Notes: generated by a model not told the origin, from the sequence alone. Shown: positions 17,201-26,372, counted from the stretch's first letter. The stretch is DNA of 64,000 nt from Pseudotamlana agarivorans (GCF_018860245.1 NZ_JAHKPD010000014.1:101717-165716), one strand, 5' to 3'. Program-made: numbers and translations.

Positions 17201-17842
17201 TTAAAGTTTTAAAAAATTTTCTAAAATTTTTTGACCTTGAATTCCACTTTTTTCTGGGTGAAATTGTACGCCGTAAAAATTATTGTGCTGTAAAGCGGAG
17301 GCGTAATTAAGACCATAATCTGTTTTGGCTATGGTTTCGTTACAATGCTCGGCATAATAACTGTGTACAAGATACATGTATTCGTTTTCTTTGATGCCTT
17401 TAAATAAATCGGATTTTAAATCTTTAATAACGTTCCAACCCATTTGTGGTACTTTCACGTCATTTGAAAAACGTTTTACTTCGGTTTGAAAAACGCCAAG
17501 ACCTTTTGTGTTACCTTCTTCACTAGACAGACAAAGCAGTTGCATTCCTAAACAAATGCCTAAAACAGGCTGTTTTAATCGCGGAATTAAAGTATCCAAT
17601 CCTGTTTCTTTCAACATTTTCATTGCCGAACTTGCTTCACCTACTCCAGGGAAAATCACTTTATCGGCTGCCTTAATGACTTCTGGGTTGTTAGACAAAA
17701 CGGCATCCACACCTAAACGTTTAAAAGCAAACTGTATGCTTTTAATGTTTCCTGCGCCATAATTTATGATAACTACGGAAGAAGCCCCATCTAGCTTCCC
17801 CGAAGCGGAAGAACTCTCACTCATGTCTTTAAACTCGCTCAT
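17201..17842 (-). CDS. hisH: Imidazole glycerol phosphate synthase glutaminase subunit HisH
   Basis: A 213-aa class I glutamine amidotransferase that supplies ammonia to HisF. The nucleophile Cys lies in GICLGMQLLC and the His/Glu pair in VQFHPEKSGIQG. The protein should begin almost directly with VVIINYGAGNIKS, but no start codon lies there. The nearest are ATG at 17824 and 17842, so there is an N-terminal extension of 16-22 residues rich in Ser and Gly. Part of it is encoded by a palindrome (17795-17811) of the kind found in the operon spacers, implying an in-frame insertion that was tolerated. Confidence 0.95.
   Translation of the reverse strand: MSEFKDMSESSSASGKLDGASSVVIINYGAGNIKSIQFAFKRLGVDAVLSNNPEVIKAADKVIFPGVGEASSAMKMLKETGLDTLIPRLKQPVLGICLGMQLLCLSSEEGNTKGLGVFQTEVKRFSNDVKVPQMGWNVIKDLKSDLFKGIKENEYMYLVHSYYAEHCNETIAKTDYGLNYASALQHNNFYGVQFHPEKSGIQGQKILENFLKL
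17795..17811. repeat. Palindrome inside the 5' end of hisH
   Basis: CTTCC-CCGAAGC-GGAAG, related to the TTCCGC/GCGGAA type elsewhere in the operon. It encodes roughly residues 11-16 of the atypical HisH extension. Confidence 0.55.
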
Positions 17843-17895
17843 TGTTTATTAACTTATCTTATAAATTTTATTCTTTTTTCAGGAACTCTTTAATT

Positions 17896-17917
17896 CCCCC
17901 TCCTGGGGGTTAGGGGG
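17896..17917. repeat. C/G-rich repeat in the hisB-hisH spacer
   Basis: CCCCC-TCCT-GGGGG, followed by TTA and a second G5 tract, directly after the hisB stop. It is far more GC-rich than the surrounding DNA. The same phrase is familiar from intergenic repeats of Bacteroidota genomes. Confidence 0.7.
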
Positions 17918-17918
17918 C

Positions 17919-19055
17919 TTACAACATCCCCTTTGTTGATGGTAAAAACATTTTGTTTGAATCCCGTTTTACCGCCATTTTCATAGCTTTAGCAAAGGCT
18001 TTAAAAATACCTTCAATTTTATGGTGTTCGTTTACACCTTCAGCTTTTACGTTTAGGTTACATTTTGCGCCATCTGTGAATGATTTAAACAAGTGGTAAA
18101 ACATTTCAGTAGGCATATCTCCTATTTTCTCTCTTTTGAATTCAGCATCCCATTCTAGCCAATTTCTACCACCAAAATCAACCGCAACTTGTGCTAAACA
18201 ATCATCCATTGGCAAACAGAATCCGTAACGCTCGATTCCTAATTTATTACCAAGTGCTTTATTGAATAATTCACCGAGGGCAATCATAGTATCTTCTATG
18301 GTATGGTGCTCGTCTACTGCCAAATCACCATTCACTTTAATAGTTAAATCCATGGCACCATGACGACCAATTTGATCTAACATGTGGTCGAAAAATGATA
18401 AACCAGTATCGATATCATTTTTCCCAGAACCGTCTAAATTGATTTTTATATAAATCTGCGTTTCGTTGGTATTTCTTGTGATTTCGGCAACGCGATCTTT
18501 TAACTTTAAAAACTCGTAGATTTCCTTCCAATCGGTGCTCGTTAAAGCGATACAATCGTTGATTTCTTGCTGTGAGGCTTCAGTTTCATCGGCACCTAAT
18601 TCCGGGTTTTCAGAAAGATAGATTCCTTTCGCTCCCAGGTTTTTTGCTAATTCCATATCTGTAATACGATCACCTAAAACAAACGAGTTTTCTAAATCAT
18701 AGTCTTCAGAAAAATACTTTGTTAACAACCCTGTTTTAGGTTTACGAGTTTCAGCATTTTCATGCGGAAAGGTCTTATCTATATGAATATCGGTAAATGA
18801 AATCCCTTCTTTTTCAAAAGCAGAAATTACTTTGTTTTGTGCAGGCCAAAAGGTATCTTCAGGAAAAGAATCTGTTCCTAAACCGTCTTGGTTAGTTACC
18901 ATTACTAATTCGTAATCCAATTCGCTGGCAATTTTAGCCATGTATTGAAATACTTTGGGGTAAAATTCAAGTTTTTCTAAACTATCCAATTGGTAATCTA
19001 CTGGCGGCTCCAACACTAAAGTGCCATCGCGATCTATAAACAGTACTTTTTTCAT
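17919..19055 (-). CDS. hisB: Bifunctional histidinol-phosphatase / imidazoleglycerol-phosphate dehydratase HisB
   Basis: A 378-aa fusion for steps 6 and 8. The N-terminal HAD phosphatase (residues 1 to about 165) begins [18 protein letters not shown] with the DxDGT nucleophile and has [14 protein letters not shown] as its last motif. The C-terminal dehydratase has the Mn-binding histidine motifs [22 protein letters not shown] and [13 protein letters not shown]. The length is normal for the fused form. Its ATG shares one base with the hisC stop (TAATG), indicating translational coupling. Confidence 0.97.
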   Translation of the reverse strand: MKKVLFIDRDGTLVLEPPVDYQLDSLEKLEFYPKVFQYMAKIASELDYELVMVTNQDGLGTDSFPEDTFWPAQNKVISAFEKEGISFTDIHIDKTFPHENAETRKPKTGLLTKYFSEDYDLENSFVLGDRITDMELAKNLGAKGIYLSENPELGADETEASQQEINDCIALTSTDWKEIYEFLKLKDRVAEITRNTNETQIYIKINLDGSGKNDIDTGLSFFDHMLDQIGRHGAMDLTIKVNGDLAVDEHHTIEDTMIALGELFNKALGNKLGIERYGFCLPMDDCLAQVAVDFGGRNWLEWDAEFKREKIGDMPTEMFYHLFKSFTDGAKCNLNVKAEGVNEHHKIEGIFKAFAKAMKMAVKRDSNKMFLPSTKGML

Positions 19056-20101
19056 TATATAGATTTTAAAGTCTCTATTAATATTTTATTTTCATCTGGT
19101 CTTCCAACCGTGAATCGTAAAGTGTTTTTACAACCTGGTTGCGTAGTTCTATTTCTAATTACAATGCCTTTTTCAATAAGCTGATTGTAACGTTTTGTAG
19201 CATCATCCACTTTTGCTAAAATGAAATTAGCATCGGTAGGATATATTTCAGAAACAAAATCTACCGCCTTTAAAGCTTCCATTAAAAGTGTTCGTTCTTC
19301 TAAAATACTTTTAATTTGTTGTGCTGTTAAATCCTTATTCTGAAGTTGGGCAATCGCCTTTTGTTGTGTTAATTCGTTCACATTGTACGGCGGTTTCAAT
19401 CGGTTTAAAACTGAAATAATGGCCTCGGAAGCATAACAAATCCCTAAACGAATACCTGCCATACCATAGGCCTTGGAAAGTGTTTGCGTAACAATTAAAT
19501 TTGGAAATTCTACTAATCTACTTACCCAACTTTCCTCTTTAGAAAAATCAATGTAAGCTTCATCAATAACGACAATACCTTTAAACGTTTTGATTAACTT
19601 TGAAATCGCTTCTGCCTCAAAACTGTTCCCAGTAGGATTGTTTGGCGAACATAAAAACAACAATTTACTTTTTTCGTTTGCTGTTGCTAAAATAGCATCA
19701 ACTTTGGGTTGAAAATTAGCATCTAATTGAACTTCTTGGATTGCAATGGCATTGATATTGGCTAAAACACTGTACATCCCATATGTTGGTGGCAAGGTGA
19801 TGACATTATCTTGATTGGGCTCGCAAAAAGCTCTGAAAATTAAATCCAAAACTTCATCGCTACCATTTCCTAAAAGGATATTTTTAGTAGAAACACCTTT
19901 TATTTCAGACAATAAGCCTTTTACGGTACGTTGTTGCGGATCAGGATAACGATTAACGCCGTTTTCATACGGGTTTTCGTTAGCATCCAAAAACACCATG
20001 TCGTCACTATTTCCTTGAAACTCATCTCTTGCAGAGGAATAAGGTTTTAATGCTTTTATGGTTGGACGCGTTATAGCGTCTAGGTTAAATTCTGTATTCA
20101 T
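19055..20101 (-). CDS. hisC: Histidinol-phosphate aminotransferase HisC
   Basis: A 348-aa PLP enzyme of fold type I, step 7 of the pathway. [25 protein letters not shown] and [10 protein letters not shown] are conserved. The PLP lysine is in [14 protein letters not shown], and [10 protein letters not shown] holds the C-terminal arginine. It overlaps hisB by one base and follows hisD after 33 bp that contain a perfect palindrome. Confidence 0.96.
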   Translation of the reverse strand: MNTEFNLDAITRPTIKALKPYSSARDEFQGNSDDMVFLDANENPYENGVNRYPDPQQRTVKGLLSEIKGVSTKNILLGNGSDEVLDLIFRAFCEPNQDNVITLPPTYGMYSVLANINAIAIQEVQLDANFQPKVDAILATANEKSKLLFLCSPNNPTGNSFEAEAISKLIKTFKGIVVIDEAYIDFSKEESWVSRLVEFPNLIVTQTLSKAYGMAGIRLGICYASEAIISVLNRLKPPYNVNELTQQKAIAQLQNKDLTAQQIKSILEERTLLMEALKAVDFVSEIYPTDANFILAKVDDATKRYNQLIEKGIVIRNRTTQPGCKNTLRFTVGRPDENKILIETLKSI

Positions 20102-20110
20102 TATTATGAG

Positions 20111-20130
20111 ATTCCTGCCTACGCAGGAAT
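20111..20130. repeat. Palindrome in the hisD-hisC spacer
   Basis: ATTCCTGC-CTAC-GCAGGAAT, perfect eight-base arms, occupying most of the 33-bp spacer and ending 4 bp before the hisD stop codon. Confidence 0.75.
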
Positions 20131-20134
20131 AAGT

Positions 20135-21418
20135 TTATTTTAAATCTTTTAATCGAATGCTTACCGCATTTTTATGAGCCTGTAAACCTTCTGCTGCAGC
20201 CATGAGTTCAATCGTTTCCCCAATATTTAAAATCCCTTCTTTGGATATTTTTTGGAAGGTCATACTCTTCATGAAACTATCTAAATTCACACCCGAATAC
20301 GCTTTTGAAAAGCCATTTGTAGGCAAGGTATGATTGGTTCCCGAAGCATAATCTCCAGCACTTTCTGGAGTATAATCTCCAATAAATACAGAGCCCGCAT
20401 TACTGATTCCGTTGATGTATAAATCTTCGTTTTTTGAACAAATGATAAAATGTTCTGGACCATATTCATCAATTAATTCTAAACCTAAATCATCATTTTC
20501 TATGTAGATCAGCTTGGAATTAGCAATAGATTTTTCTGCTATCGCTTTACGCGGAAGAACGGCTAACTGAGATTCAACTTCTTTTGAAACCTCTTCGATT
20601 AAATCTTTTGAAGTAGATACCAAAATAACTTGACTATCGGTACCATGTTCAGCCTGACTTAATAAATCGGAAGCAATATAGGAAGCATTTGCCGTATCAT
20701 CTGCAACCACCAATAATTCACTTGGTCCAGCAGGCATGTCTATAGCTACACCATGCTTAGTAGCCAGTTGTTTAGCTACGGTTACAAACTGATTTCCTGG
20801 TCCGAAAATTTTATATACTTGCGGAATAGATTCTGTTCCAAAAGTCATTCCTGCAATAGCTTGTATCCCTCCTACTTTAATAATTTTTGTGACACCACAA
20901 AGATTTGCAGCGAACAAAATTTCAGGAGCTAATTTGCCTTCTTTGTTTGGAGGAGAGCATAACACAATCTCTTTACAACCCGCAATTTGCGCAGGAACAG
21001 CAAGCATTAAAACTGTTGAAAATAATGGTGCAGTTCCACCAGGGATATACAACCCAACTTTTTGAATAGGACGTTTTTCTTGCCAGCATTGTACACCATT
21101 TGCCGTTTCAATATCTATTCTAGAAGTTTTCTGCGCGGCATGAAAACATTCGATATTCGTTTTTGCTAATTTTATGGCCTTCTGAAGTTTTTCAGGAACT
21201 AATGCGATAGCTTCTTGAATTTCTTCGGAAGAAACCACATTAGAACCCAATGAAACACCATCAAACTTTAAAGTGTATTTTTTTATAGCAATTTCTTTAT
21301 CAAGAGAAACTTCATTAAAAATTTCATTGACAGTGCTTTCAATATCATTTACCGTTTGCGTTGGTCGTTTTAAAATCTCCGACCAAGTCTCGCGCTTGGG
21401 ATTATTTATGATTTGCAT
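20135..21418 (-). CDS. hisD: Histidinol dehydrogenase HisD
   Basis: A 427-aa zinc enzyme that oxidises L-histidinol to L-histidine in the last two steps. GLYIPGGTAPLFSTVLMLAV, KIFGPGNQFVTVAK, the IDMPAGPSELLVVAD segment and the SQAEHGTDSQ zinc and catalytic region are visible. YGPEHF and TNHTLPTNGFSKAYSGV complete the signature. The length is standard. It is the second structural gene of the operon, 119 bp after hisG; that spacer holds two palindromes. Confidence 0.97.
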   Translation of the reverse strand: MQIINNPKRETWSEILKRPTQTVNDIESTVNEIFNEVSLDKEIAIKKYTLKFDGVSLGSNVVSSEEIQEAIALVPEKLQKAIKLAKTNIECFHAAQKTSRIDIETANGVQCWQEKRPIQKVGLYIPGGTAPLFSTVLMLAVPAQIAGCKEIVLCSPPNKEGKLAPEILFAANLCGVTKIIKVGGIQAIAGMTFGTESIPQVYKIFGPGNQFVTVAKQLATKHGVAIDMPAGPSELLVVADDTANASYIASDLLSQAEHGTDSQVILVSTSKDLIEEVSKEVESQLAVLPRKAIAEKSIANSKLIYIENDDLGLELIDEYGPEHFIICSKNEDLYINGISNAGSVFIGDYTPESAGDYASGTNHTLPTNGFSKAYSGVNLDSFMKSMTFQKISKEGILNIGETIELMAAAEGLQAHKNAVSIRLKDLK

Positions 21419-21433
21419 GATTAAACTTTTTTT

Positions 21434-21518
21434 ATTTCCGCGAAAGCGAAAATCTCTTAAAACTAACTTAGTTCATGAATAGTAAAACTTCTCATAAGAT
21501 CCCCACTTGCGTGGAAAT
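21434..21518. repeat. Two palindromes in the hisG-hisD spacer
   Basis: ATTTCCGC-GAAA-GCGAAAAT (21434-21453, one mismatch) and ATCCCCAC-TTGC-GTGGAAAT (21499-21518, two mismatches). Both have eight-base arms and four-base loops like the perfect copies in other spacers of the operon. Confidence 0.65.
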
Positions 21519-21537
21519 TAAAAATACGTACAGTAGT

Positions 21538-22395
21538 TTACAGCACCATTTTTTCAATAGGACATACTAAAATTCCTTGAGCTCCCTTAGCTTTCAAGTC
21601 ATCAATAACATTCCAAAATTCGTTTTTACTTATCACCGAGTGAATGGAACTCCACCCTTCTTCTGCTAAAGGTAAAACCGTCGGACTTTTCATACCTGGT
21701 AATACATTTATAATATCTTGAACCTTATCATTAGGTGCATTTAATAACACATATTTAGAATCTCTACCTTTTAAAACAGATTTAATTCTAAATTGAATAG
21801 TATCTAAAATAGCCTGTTTTTCATCTGTTAAAATTGGAGATACTGCCAAAACAGCTTCCGAAGTTAAAATAGTTTCAACTTCCTTAAGATTATTTTTAAA
21901 CAGCGTGCTTCCACTAGAAACGATATCGCAAATAGCATCTGCTAAGCCTATATTTGGCGCGATTTCTACAGAGCCGTTAATAATGTGAAGATTTGCATTT
22001 ACACCGTTTTCCTTTAAATACATTTCTACTGTATTTGGATAAGATGTTGCTATACGTTTACCTTCTAAATCTTTAATAGAGCTATATTCTGTTGTTTTTG
22101 GCACAGCAATACAAACGCGACATGTAGAAAAACCTAGCTTTTCAACCACATTAATACCGTTTCCTTTTTCAATTAAAACATTTTCACCAATAATAGCAGC
22201 ATCAACAACACCATCTTTTAAATATTGTGGAATGTCTCCATTTCTAAGGTAAAAAACTTCTACAGGAAAATTTCTAGCCGAGGCCTTTAATTGATCGATA
22301 CCATTATCGATTGAAATTCCTATGTCTTTTAAAATCCGCATCGAATCTTCGTTTAAACGACCCGACTTTTGTACTGCAATTCTTAATTTACTCAT
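21538..22395 (-). CDS. hisG: ATP phosphoribosyltransferase HisG (long form)
   Basis: A 285-aa enzyme of the first, feedback-inhibited step. The start MSKLRIAVQKSGRL at 22395 is chosen over an open extension to 22467, because the extension runs through the attenuator hairpin. The catalytic domain has DAAIIGENVLIEKG and the PRPP loop DAICDIVSSGSTLFKNNL. The C-terminal 75 residues form the ACT-like histidine-binding domain of long-form HisG, so no HisZ is needed. It is the first structural gene, controlled by an upstream leader peptide and terminator. Confidence 0.96.
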   Translation of the reverse strand: MSKLRIAVQKSGRLNEDSMRILKDIGISIDNGIDQLKASARNFPVEVFYLRNGDIPQYLKDGVVDAAIIGENVLIEKGNGINVVEKLGFSTCRVCIAVPKTTEYSSIKDLEGKRIATSYPNTVEMYLKENGVNANLHIINGSVEIAPNIGLADAICDIVSSGSTLFKNNLKEVETILTSEAVLAVSPILTDEKQAILDTIQFRIKSVLKGRDSKYVLLNAPNDKVQDIINVLPGMKSPTVLPLAEEGWSSIHSVISKNEFWNVIDDLKAKGAQGILVCPIEKMVL

Positions 22396-22435
22396 TATAT
22401 TGGTTTTATGAGTTTGAAACAATCTTTTTGGCTGT

Positions 22436-22475
22436 AAAAAAAATAAAAACCCGCTTGATTGTCTCAAACGGGTTT
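22436..22475 (-). terminator. Transcription attenuator (intrinsic terminator) of the his operon
   Basis: Minus strand: AACCCGTTTGA pairs with TCAAGCGGGTT around GACAA and is followed by TTTATTTTTTT, about 40 nt before hisG. The 3' arm begins CAATCAAGCG, the same ten bases that form the end of the upstream leader ORF. The 5' arm (CGTTTGA) can therefore pair with the leader copy (TCAAGCG) instead, giving a mutually exclusive antiterminator. Confidence 0.85.
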
Positions 22476-22505
22476 AAAATATATTTAAATTTACTCAATA
22501 CATTC

Positions 22506-22559
22506 TCACTTCGCTTGATTGCAAATTAGGAAATGATGATGTATATGAATAAAGGTCAT
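22506..22559 (-). CDS. hisL: his operon leader peptide, 17 aa with four His codons
   Basis: Minus-strand ATG at 22559 reads MTFIHIHHHFLICNQAK and stops at TGA (22506-22508). His codons 5, 7, 8 and 9 are clustered exactly as in attenuation leaders. The last codons (AAT CAA GCG) overlap the antiterminator arm. A ribosome stalled at the His codons leaves that arm free (operon on), while one that finishes the peptide covers it (terminator forms). The position, 110 bp before hisG and upstream of a strong hairpin, fits a cis-acting histidine sensor. Confidence 0.85.
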   Translation of the reverse strand: MTFIHIHHHFLICNQAK

Positions 22560-22578
22560 AATCTTTTTTTTTCTGATA

Positions 22579-22615
22579 CAAATATCAGTATTTTATATGG
22601 ATAAATCCAAATTTA
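22579..22615 (-). promoter_or_regulatory. Candidate promoters of the his operon
   Basis: Two -7 candidates on the minus strand: TAAATTTG (22608-22615, exact) and GATATTTG (22579-22586, seven of eight), the latter with TTG 21 bp upstream. Either places the start 10-45 nt before the leader peptide. Confidence 0.45.
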
Positions 22616-22719
22616 AAAGGCAATTCTTAATAAATTATATTATCTATATTTTTCATTCTATAAAAATCAATAATTTCTAATAGAAATTCAAAAATACTGG
22701 TTTTTTTAATTGATTACCC

Positions 22720-23532
22720 TTAGTTCCCTAAGATAATAGGCATACCACTATCTCCAGACCCAATCACAACCACCTTGCTATTTGGTGATTCAGATAATTT
22801 AATAGTTGCTTCAATACCTTTATCTTGAAGAATTTTATCTGTTAAAGAGGCACTTAAAATTCTATTAGCATCTGCCTTACCTTGTGCTTCGATAATTACT
22901 TTCTCAGCTTCTTTGGCAGCAGTTACTAATCTAAATTCATACTCTAAAGACTCTTGCTCCTGACCTAACTTACGCTCAATTGCGTCTTTAATGGCCGTTG
23001 GCAAGGTTACATCACGTACTAAAACTTCAACTAAATTGATGAATTGATCGTCTACGATTTTTTTAGTTTCATCAAAAATTTCAGCTTGAATTGCATCCCT
23101 TTTAGAAGAGTAAATTTGTTCTGGCGTATATCTACCAACCACACTTCTAGTAGCCGAACGTATTGCAGGTTTTAAAACACGGTCTAAATAGTTTGCACCC
23201 TTTTCTTGGTGTAATTTCCCTAATTCCTGAAACTCTGGCATATACCAAGCGGTTGCTTCTAATTGAATATCCAATCCGTTTGAAGAAAGCACTTTCATAC
23301 GCTCTGTTAATTCCATTTGACGCACTTCATAAATATACACTTTGTTCCAAGGTGCCACAATGTGAAAACCTTCTCCCATAGGCGCTTCATCGGTAACTAC
23401 ACCACCTCCAAAGGTTTTATATAATACGCCTGCTTGTCCGGAATCAATAGTTACTGCAGATTTTGTAATGATTACAACCAAAATGACGATTGCGATAATA
23501 AAAGGTAATGCTACTTTAGGTAATTTGTCCAT
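22720..23532 (-). CDS. Prohibitin/SPFH-domain membrane protein
   Basis: A 270-aa protein with one N-terminal membrane helix (residues about 8-25) followed by an SPFH domain (SGQAGVLYKTFGG, MGEGFHIVAPWNKVYIYEVR) and a C-terminal helical coiled region (QESLEYEFRLVTAAKEAEKV). Prohibitins form large ring scaffolds at the membrane; in bacteria they are linked to protease control and membrane organisation. It is transcribed after the VWA-protein gene with 16 bp between them, so the two are likely co-expressed. Confidence 0.9.
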   Translation of the reverse strand: MDKLPKVALPFIIAIVILVVIITKSAVTIDSGQAGVLYKTFGGGVVTDEAPMGEGFHIVAPWNKVYIYEVRQMELTERMKVLSSNGLDIQLEATAWYMPEFQELGKLHQEKGANYLDRVLKPAIRSATRSVVGRYTPEQIYSSKRDAIQAEIFDETKKIVDDQFINLVEVLVRDVTLPTAIKDAIERKLGQEQESLEYEFRLVTAAKEAEKVIIEAQGKADANRILSASLTDKILQDKGIEATIKLSESPNSKVVVIGSGDSGMPIILGN

Positions 23533-23548
23533 TCTATAAATTATTTAT

Positions 23549-25582
23549 TTAAATTAATCCGTTATATTTTCTTAAAAACCACTCAACTCCAAGGCTTAAA
23601 GCGATGATAGCCAATAGGTATTTCCAATCGATCAAAGGTATGGTATTTCTACTACTTTTCTGTATGGAGACATAACGCTCATCTCCCAATATTTCGTTAA
23701 ATATTCCCGAAGAATTCGCTATAAAATAAGGAGTTCCCAAACTATTATCTGCTAACTGTTCTAACTTAGAAACATTAGCGTTTAAAAATTGTTGCTCAAC
23801 ATTATACTCCAATATTTCAAAACTTCCTGATTTGGAAATATTTCCGTTTTTAGATTTTACAGTGAAATTATACTTAGCGGGCTCTAAACCACTTAAATTA
23901 ACTTCAAAATGATGGTTTTTTAAGATTAAAGGCCGTGTTATCTGAGATTTCGAATCCTTTTCGGTAATTATTATGTTAAGCCGCTCTCTGGCATCGAATA
24001 CATAATTTTTATCAAAATATTCTGCTTTAATTACCACATGATTGTTTCCATCGTAAAATGATTGAAAATCCACACGCAATCTACTTTTTTGTTCGTTAGA
24101 TGCCAAATACTGCACTAATTTCCCAACAAAATCATCAAACTCATGAAACGATTGGTTTTGTAAATAACTATGAGCGCGCCATTGCCAAATATTTTCTCCT
24201 AATAACAATGCTTCTCGTCTGCCACTGTTTTCAAAGGTAAGAAGCAGCGGTTCGTTAGTTAAAACACCGTGAACCGTTTTATTTAAAATAACATCAATTG
24301 GATGATCAAAATGCAGACTTCCGTAATTAGAATGTAACGGAGGAAAGGATTCAAATCCTATATCTTCTATTATAAATGGGTTGTATTTCGTGTTTAATTC
24401 AGCTTGATAATCTTCTTTCTGATTTGAAATTTCATGCCGATAATTTTCAAAACTATTATTAACGAAATTCAAGTTAGTTTTCACCCCAATAATCGTAAAA
24501 TAATTTTTATTTAAAGCTTTAAACTTATCAAAAACTAGTTTAAACCTATTACTTGGCTGATATAATATAAATAATTGAAAATCATTTATTTGACCTACAA
24601 CTTCATTGGGTTTTAAAATAGACACGAAACGTTGCTCGTTACTTTCAATACTTTTTTTAAGTGCCCCTATATCTGGATGCGAAAAATCACTAACAATAGC
24701 TATATTCGTCTTTTGATTAACGACTTCAACCGCAAAGTTTTTAGTATTATTTATGGTGTTTTTTTCATTACTTAAAGGTGTGATTTCAGCTTTATATTTA
24801 CTAACACCAACTTTACTTGCAGGCATAGTAAAATGAACGACTTTGGAATTGTCTTCCTTTGAGAACTTAAGATCTTTTGAATAAACAACACGGTCATTAC
24901 TTGAAACCACGAATTTAGAATTCACATTCTCATACCCGTTATATACAACAATCGTCTCTACAGGGAATTCATTTTTTAAATAAGCGTAACGATTAACATT
25001 TAATTGCTGAATTTTTAAATCTGTATACTGTGCTGTATCTCCTAATATAACAGGGTAAATAGGGTGTTTATAAAAGCTATTTACAAATTGATAATCGTTA
25101 CCATATGTCTGGTTGCCATCTGAAATCAAAATCGTTGGAGACATCGACTGCTTATAAACTTGAGATAATTGCTTAAAAGCGTTATGAATATTGGTTTGTT
25201 TTTCAGAAAAACTTACTGAATCAAGCACCTTTAACTGGTCTCCAAACGTATAAAAATCAACATTAAATTTCTCATTTAATGCGACGTTGTTTCTAATACC
25301 CTCTATAAAGTTTAAAGTTTGAGTGTTTTGTTTTAAATGTTCTATAGAAGTAGAATTATCAATAGCAACCACAAGATTTGGCTTCTCTACTGATAATTGA
25401 ATTTGCTCAAAACTAGGGTTGATAACGAGCAATAAAACGCAAAAAACAGAAATAAACCTTAAAAAAGAAAAAAACATGTTCAATTTAGACATGTTTTTCC
25501 CTTTTCTAAAATACTGAAATAGCGCTAAGAGTAGCGCTATTATTCCAGCAAATATTATGTATAATAATGTTTCTGAACTCAT
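23549..25582 (-). CDS. VWA-domain membrane protein (BatA-like architecture)
   Basis: 677 aa: two N-terminal membrane helices (about 3-22 and 37-58), then a von Willebrand A domain with the metal-ion motif AIDNSTSI near residue 90 and ILISDGNQTYG. A long periplasmic beta-rich part follows, then a last helix (LLAIIALSLGVEWFL) just before the C-terminus. This is the layout of large Bacteroidota VWA proteins related to the aerotolerance Bat family, whose role is unclear. It forms a two-gene unit with the prohibitin; fabG lies 23 bp upstream on the same strand. Confidence 0.82.
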   Translation of the reverse strand: MSSETLLYIIFAGIIALLLALFQYFRKGKNMSKLNMFFSFLRFISVFCVLLLVINPSFEQIQLSVEKPNLVVAIDNSTSIEHLKQNTQTLNFIEGIRNNVALNEKFNVDFYTFGDQLKVLDSVSFSEKQTNIHNAFKQLSQVYKQSMSPTILISDGNQTYGNDYQFVNSFYKHPIYPVILGDTAQYTDLKIQQLNVNRYAYLKNEFPVETIVVYNGYENVNSKFVVSSNDRVVYSKDLKFSKEDNSKVVHFTMPASKVGVSKYKAEITPLSNEKNTINNTKNFAVEVVNQKTNIAIVSDFSHPDIGALKKSIESNEQRFVSILKPNEVVGQINDFQLFILYQPSNRFKLVFDKFKALNKNYFTIIGVKTNLNFVNNSFENYRHEISNQKEDYQAELNTKYNPFIIEDIGFESFPPLHSNYGSLHFDHPIDVILNKTVHGVLTNEPLLLTFENSGRREALLLGENIWQWRAHSYLQNQSFHEFDDFVGKLVQYLASNEQKSRLRVDFQSFYDGNNHVVIKAEYFDKNYVFDARERLNIIITEKDSKSQITRPLILKNHHFEVNLSGLEPAKYNFTVKSKNGNISKSGSFEILEYNVEQQFLNANVSKLEQLADNSLGTPYFIANSSGIFNEILGDERYVSIQKSSRNTIPLIDWKYLLAIIALSLGVEWFLRKYNGLI

Positions 25583-25605
25583 TAAAAGTACAAGAAATTG
25601 TATTG

Positions 25606-26352
25606 TTAAGTTAACATACCTCCATCAACGTTTAGTGTTTGCCCAGTAATATATGCACTCATATCACTTCCTAAAAACACACAAACATTCGCGATATCTT
25701 CAGGAGTACCACCACGTTTTAAGGGAATACCAGCTCTCCAACCTTCTACAACTGCTTCATCTAACTTAGCAGTCATTTCAGTTTCAATAAAACCTGGAGC
25801 AACAACGTTGCTTCGTATATTTCTTGAACCAAGTTCCAAGGCAACTGATTTTGAAAAACCAATAATCCCTGCTTTAGAAGCTGCATAGTTTGTTTGACCT
25901 GCATTTCCTTTAACACCAACTACAGAACTCATGTTAATGATAGAACCTTTTCGTTGTTTCAACATGGTACGTTGAACAGCTTTAGTCATGTTGAATACAG
26001 ACTTTAAATTCACCTCAATAACGGTATCGAAATCTTCTTCAGAAATACGCATTAATAAGTTGTCTTTAGTAATTCCAGCATTGTTCACTAAAATATCTAT
26101 AGATCCAAATTCTTTAACCACATCTGCCGCTAAAGTTTGAGCTTCATCAAAACTTGCTGCGTTGCTTTTATATCCTTTTGCTTTTACACCTAAAGCAATT
26201 AATTCTTTTTCTAATGCATTTGCTGCATCAACCGACGAGCTGTATGTAAACGCAACATTTGCTCCTTGAGCTGCAAAAACTTGAGCTATTCCTTTACCAA
26301 TTCCACGACTAGCACCAGTTACAATGGCTGTTTTACCTTCTAATAGTTTCAT
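25606..26352 (-). CDS. fabG: 3-oxoacyl-[acyl-carrier-protein] reductase FabG
   Basis: A 248-aa SDR enzyme that reduces 3-oxoacyl-ACP with NADPH in fatty-acid synthesis. The cofactor motif TGASRGIGKG is at residues 10-19. NNAG, the catalytic Ser in NMSSVVGVKG and Tyr-x3-Lys in NYAASKAG are present, and the C-terminal ITGQTLNVDGGM matches canonical FabG. The first gene of a unit leading into the VWA and prohibitin genes. Its upstream region carries a 10-bp inverted repeat. Confidence 0.95.
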   Translation of the reverse strand: MKLLEGKTAIVTGASRGIGKGIAQVFAAQGANVAFTYSSSVDAANALEKELIALGVKAKGYKSNAASFDEAQTLAADVVKEFGSIDILVNNAGITKDNLLMRISEEDFDTVIEVNLKSVFNMTKAVQRTMLKQRKGSIINMSSVVGVKGNAGQTNYAASKAGIIGFSKSVALELGSRNIRSNVVAPGFIETEMTAKLDEAVVEGWRAGIPLKRGGTPEDIANVCVFLGSDMSAYITGQTLNVDGGMLT

Positions 26353-26372
26353 TATTTATAATTTTAAAATTC

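Noticed and set aside
15219..21518. CRISPR array in the his operon
   Set aside because: The palindromes are short, differ in sequence and spacing, and lie singly or in pairs between genes; there is no repeat-spacer periodicity.
22396..22467. Longer HisG start at 22467
   Set aside because: The extra 24 codons pass through the attenuator stem and T-run; HisG proteins start as MSKLRIAVQ-like at 22395.
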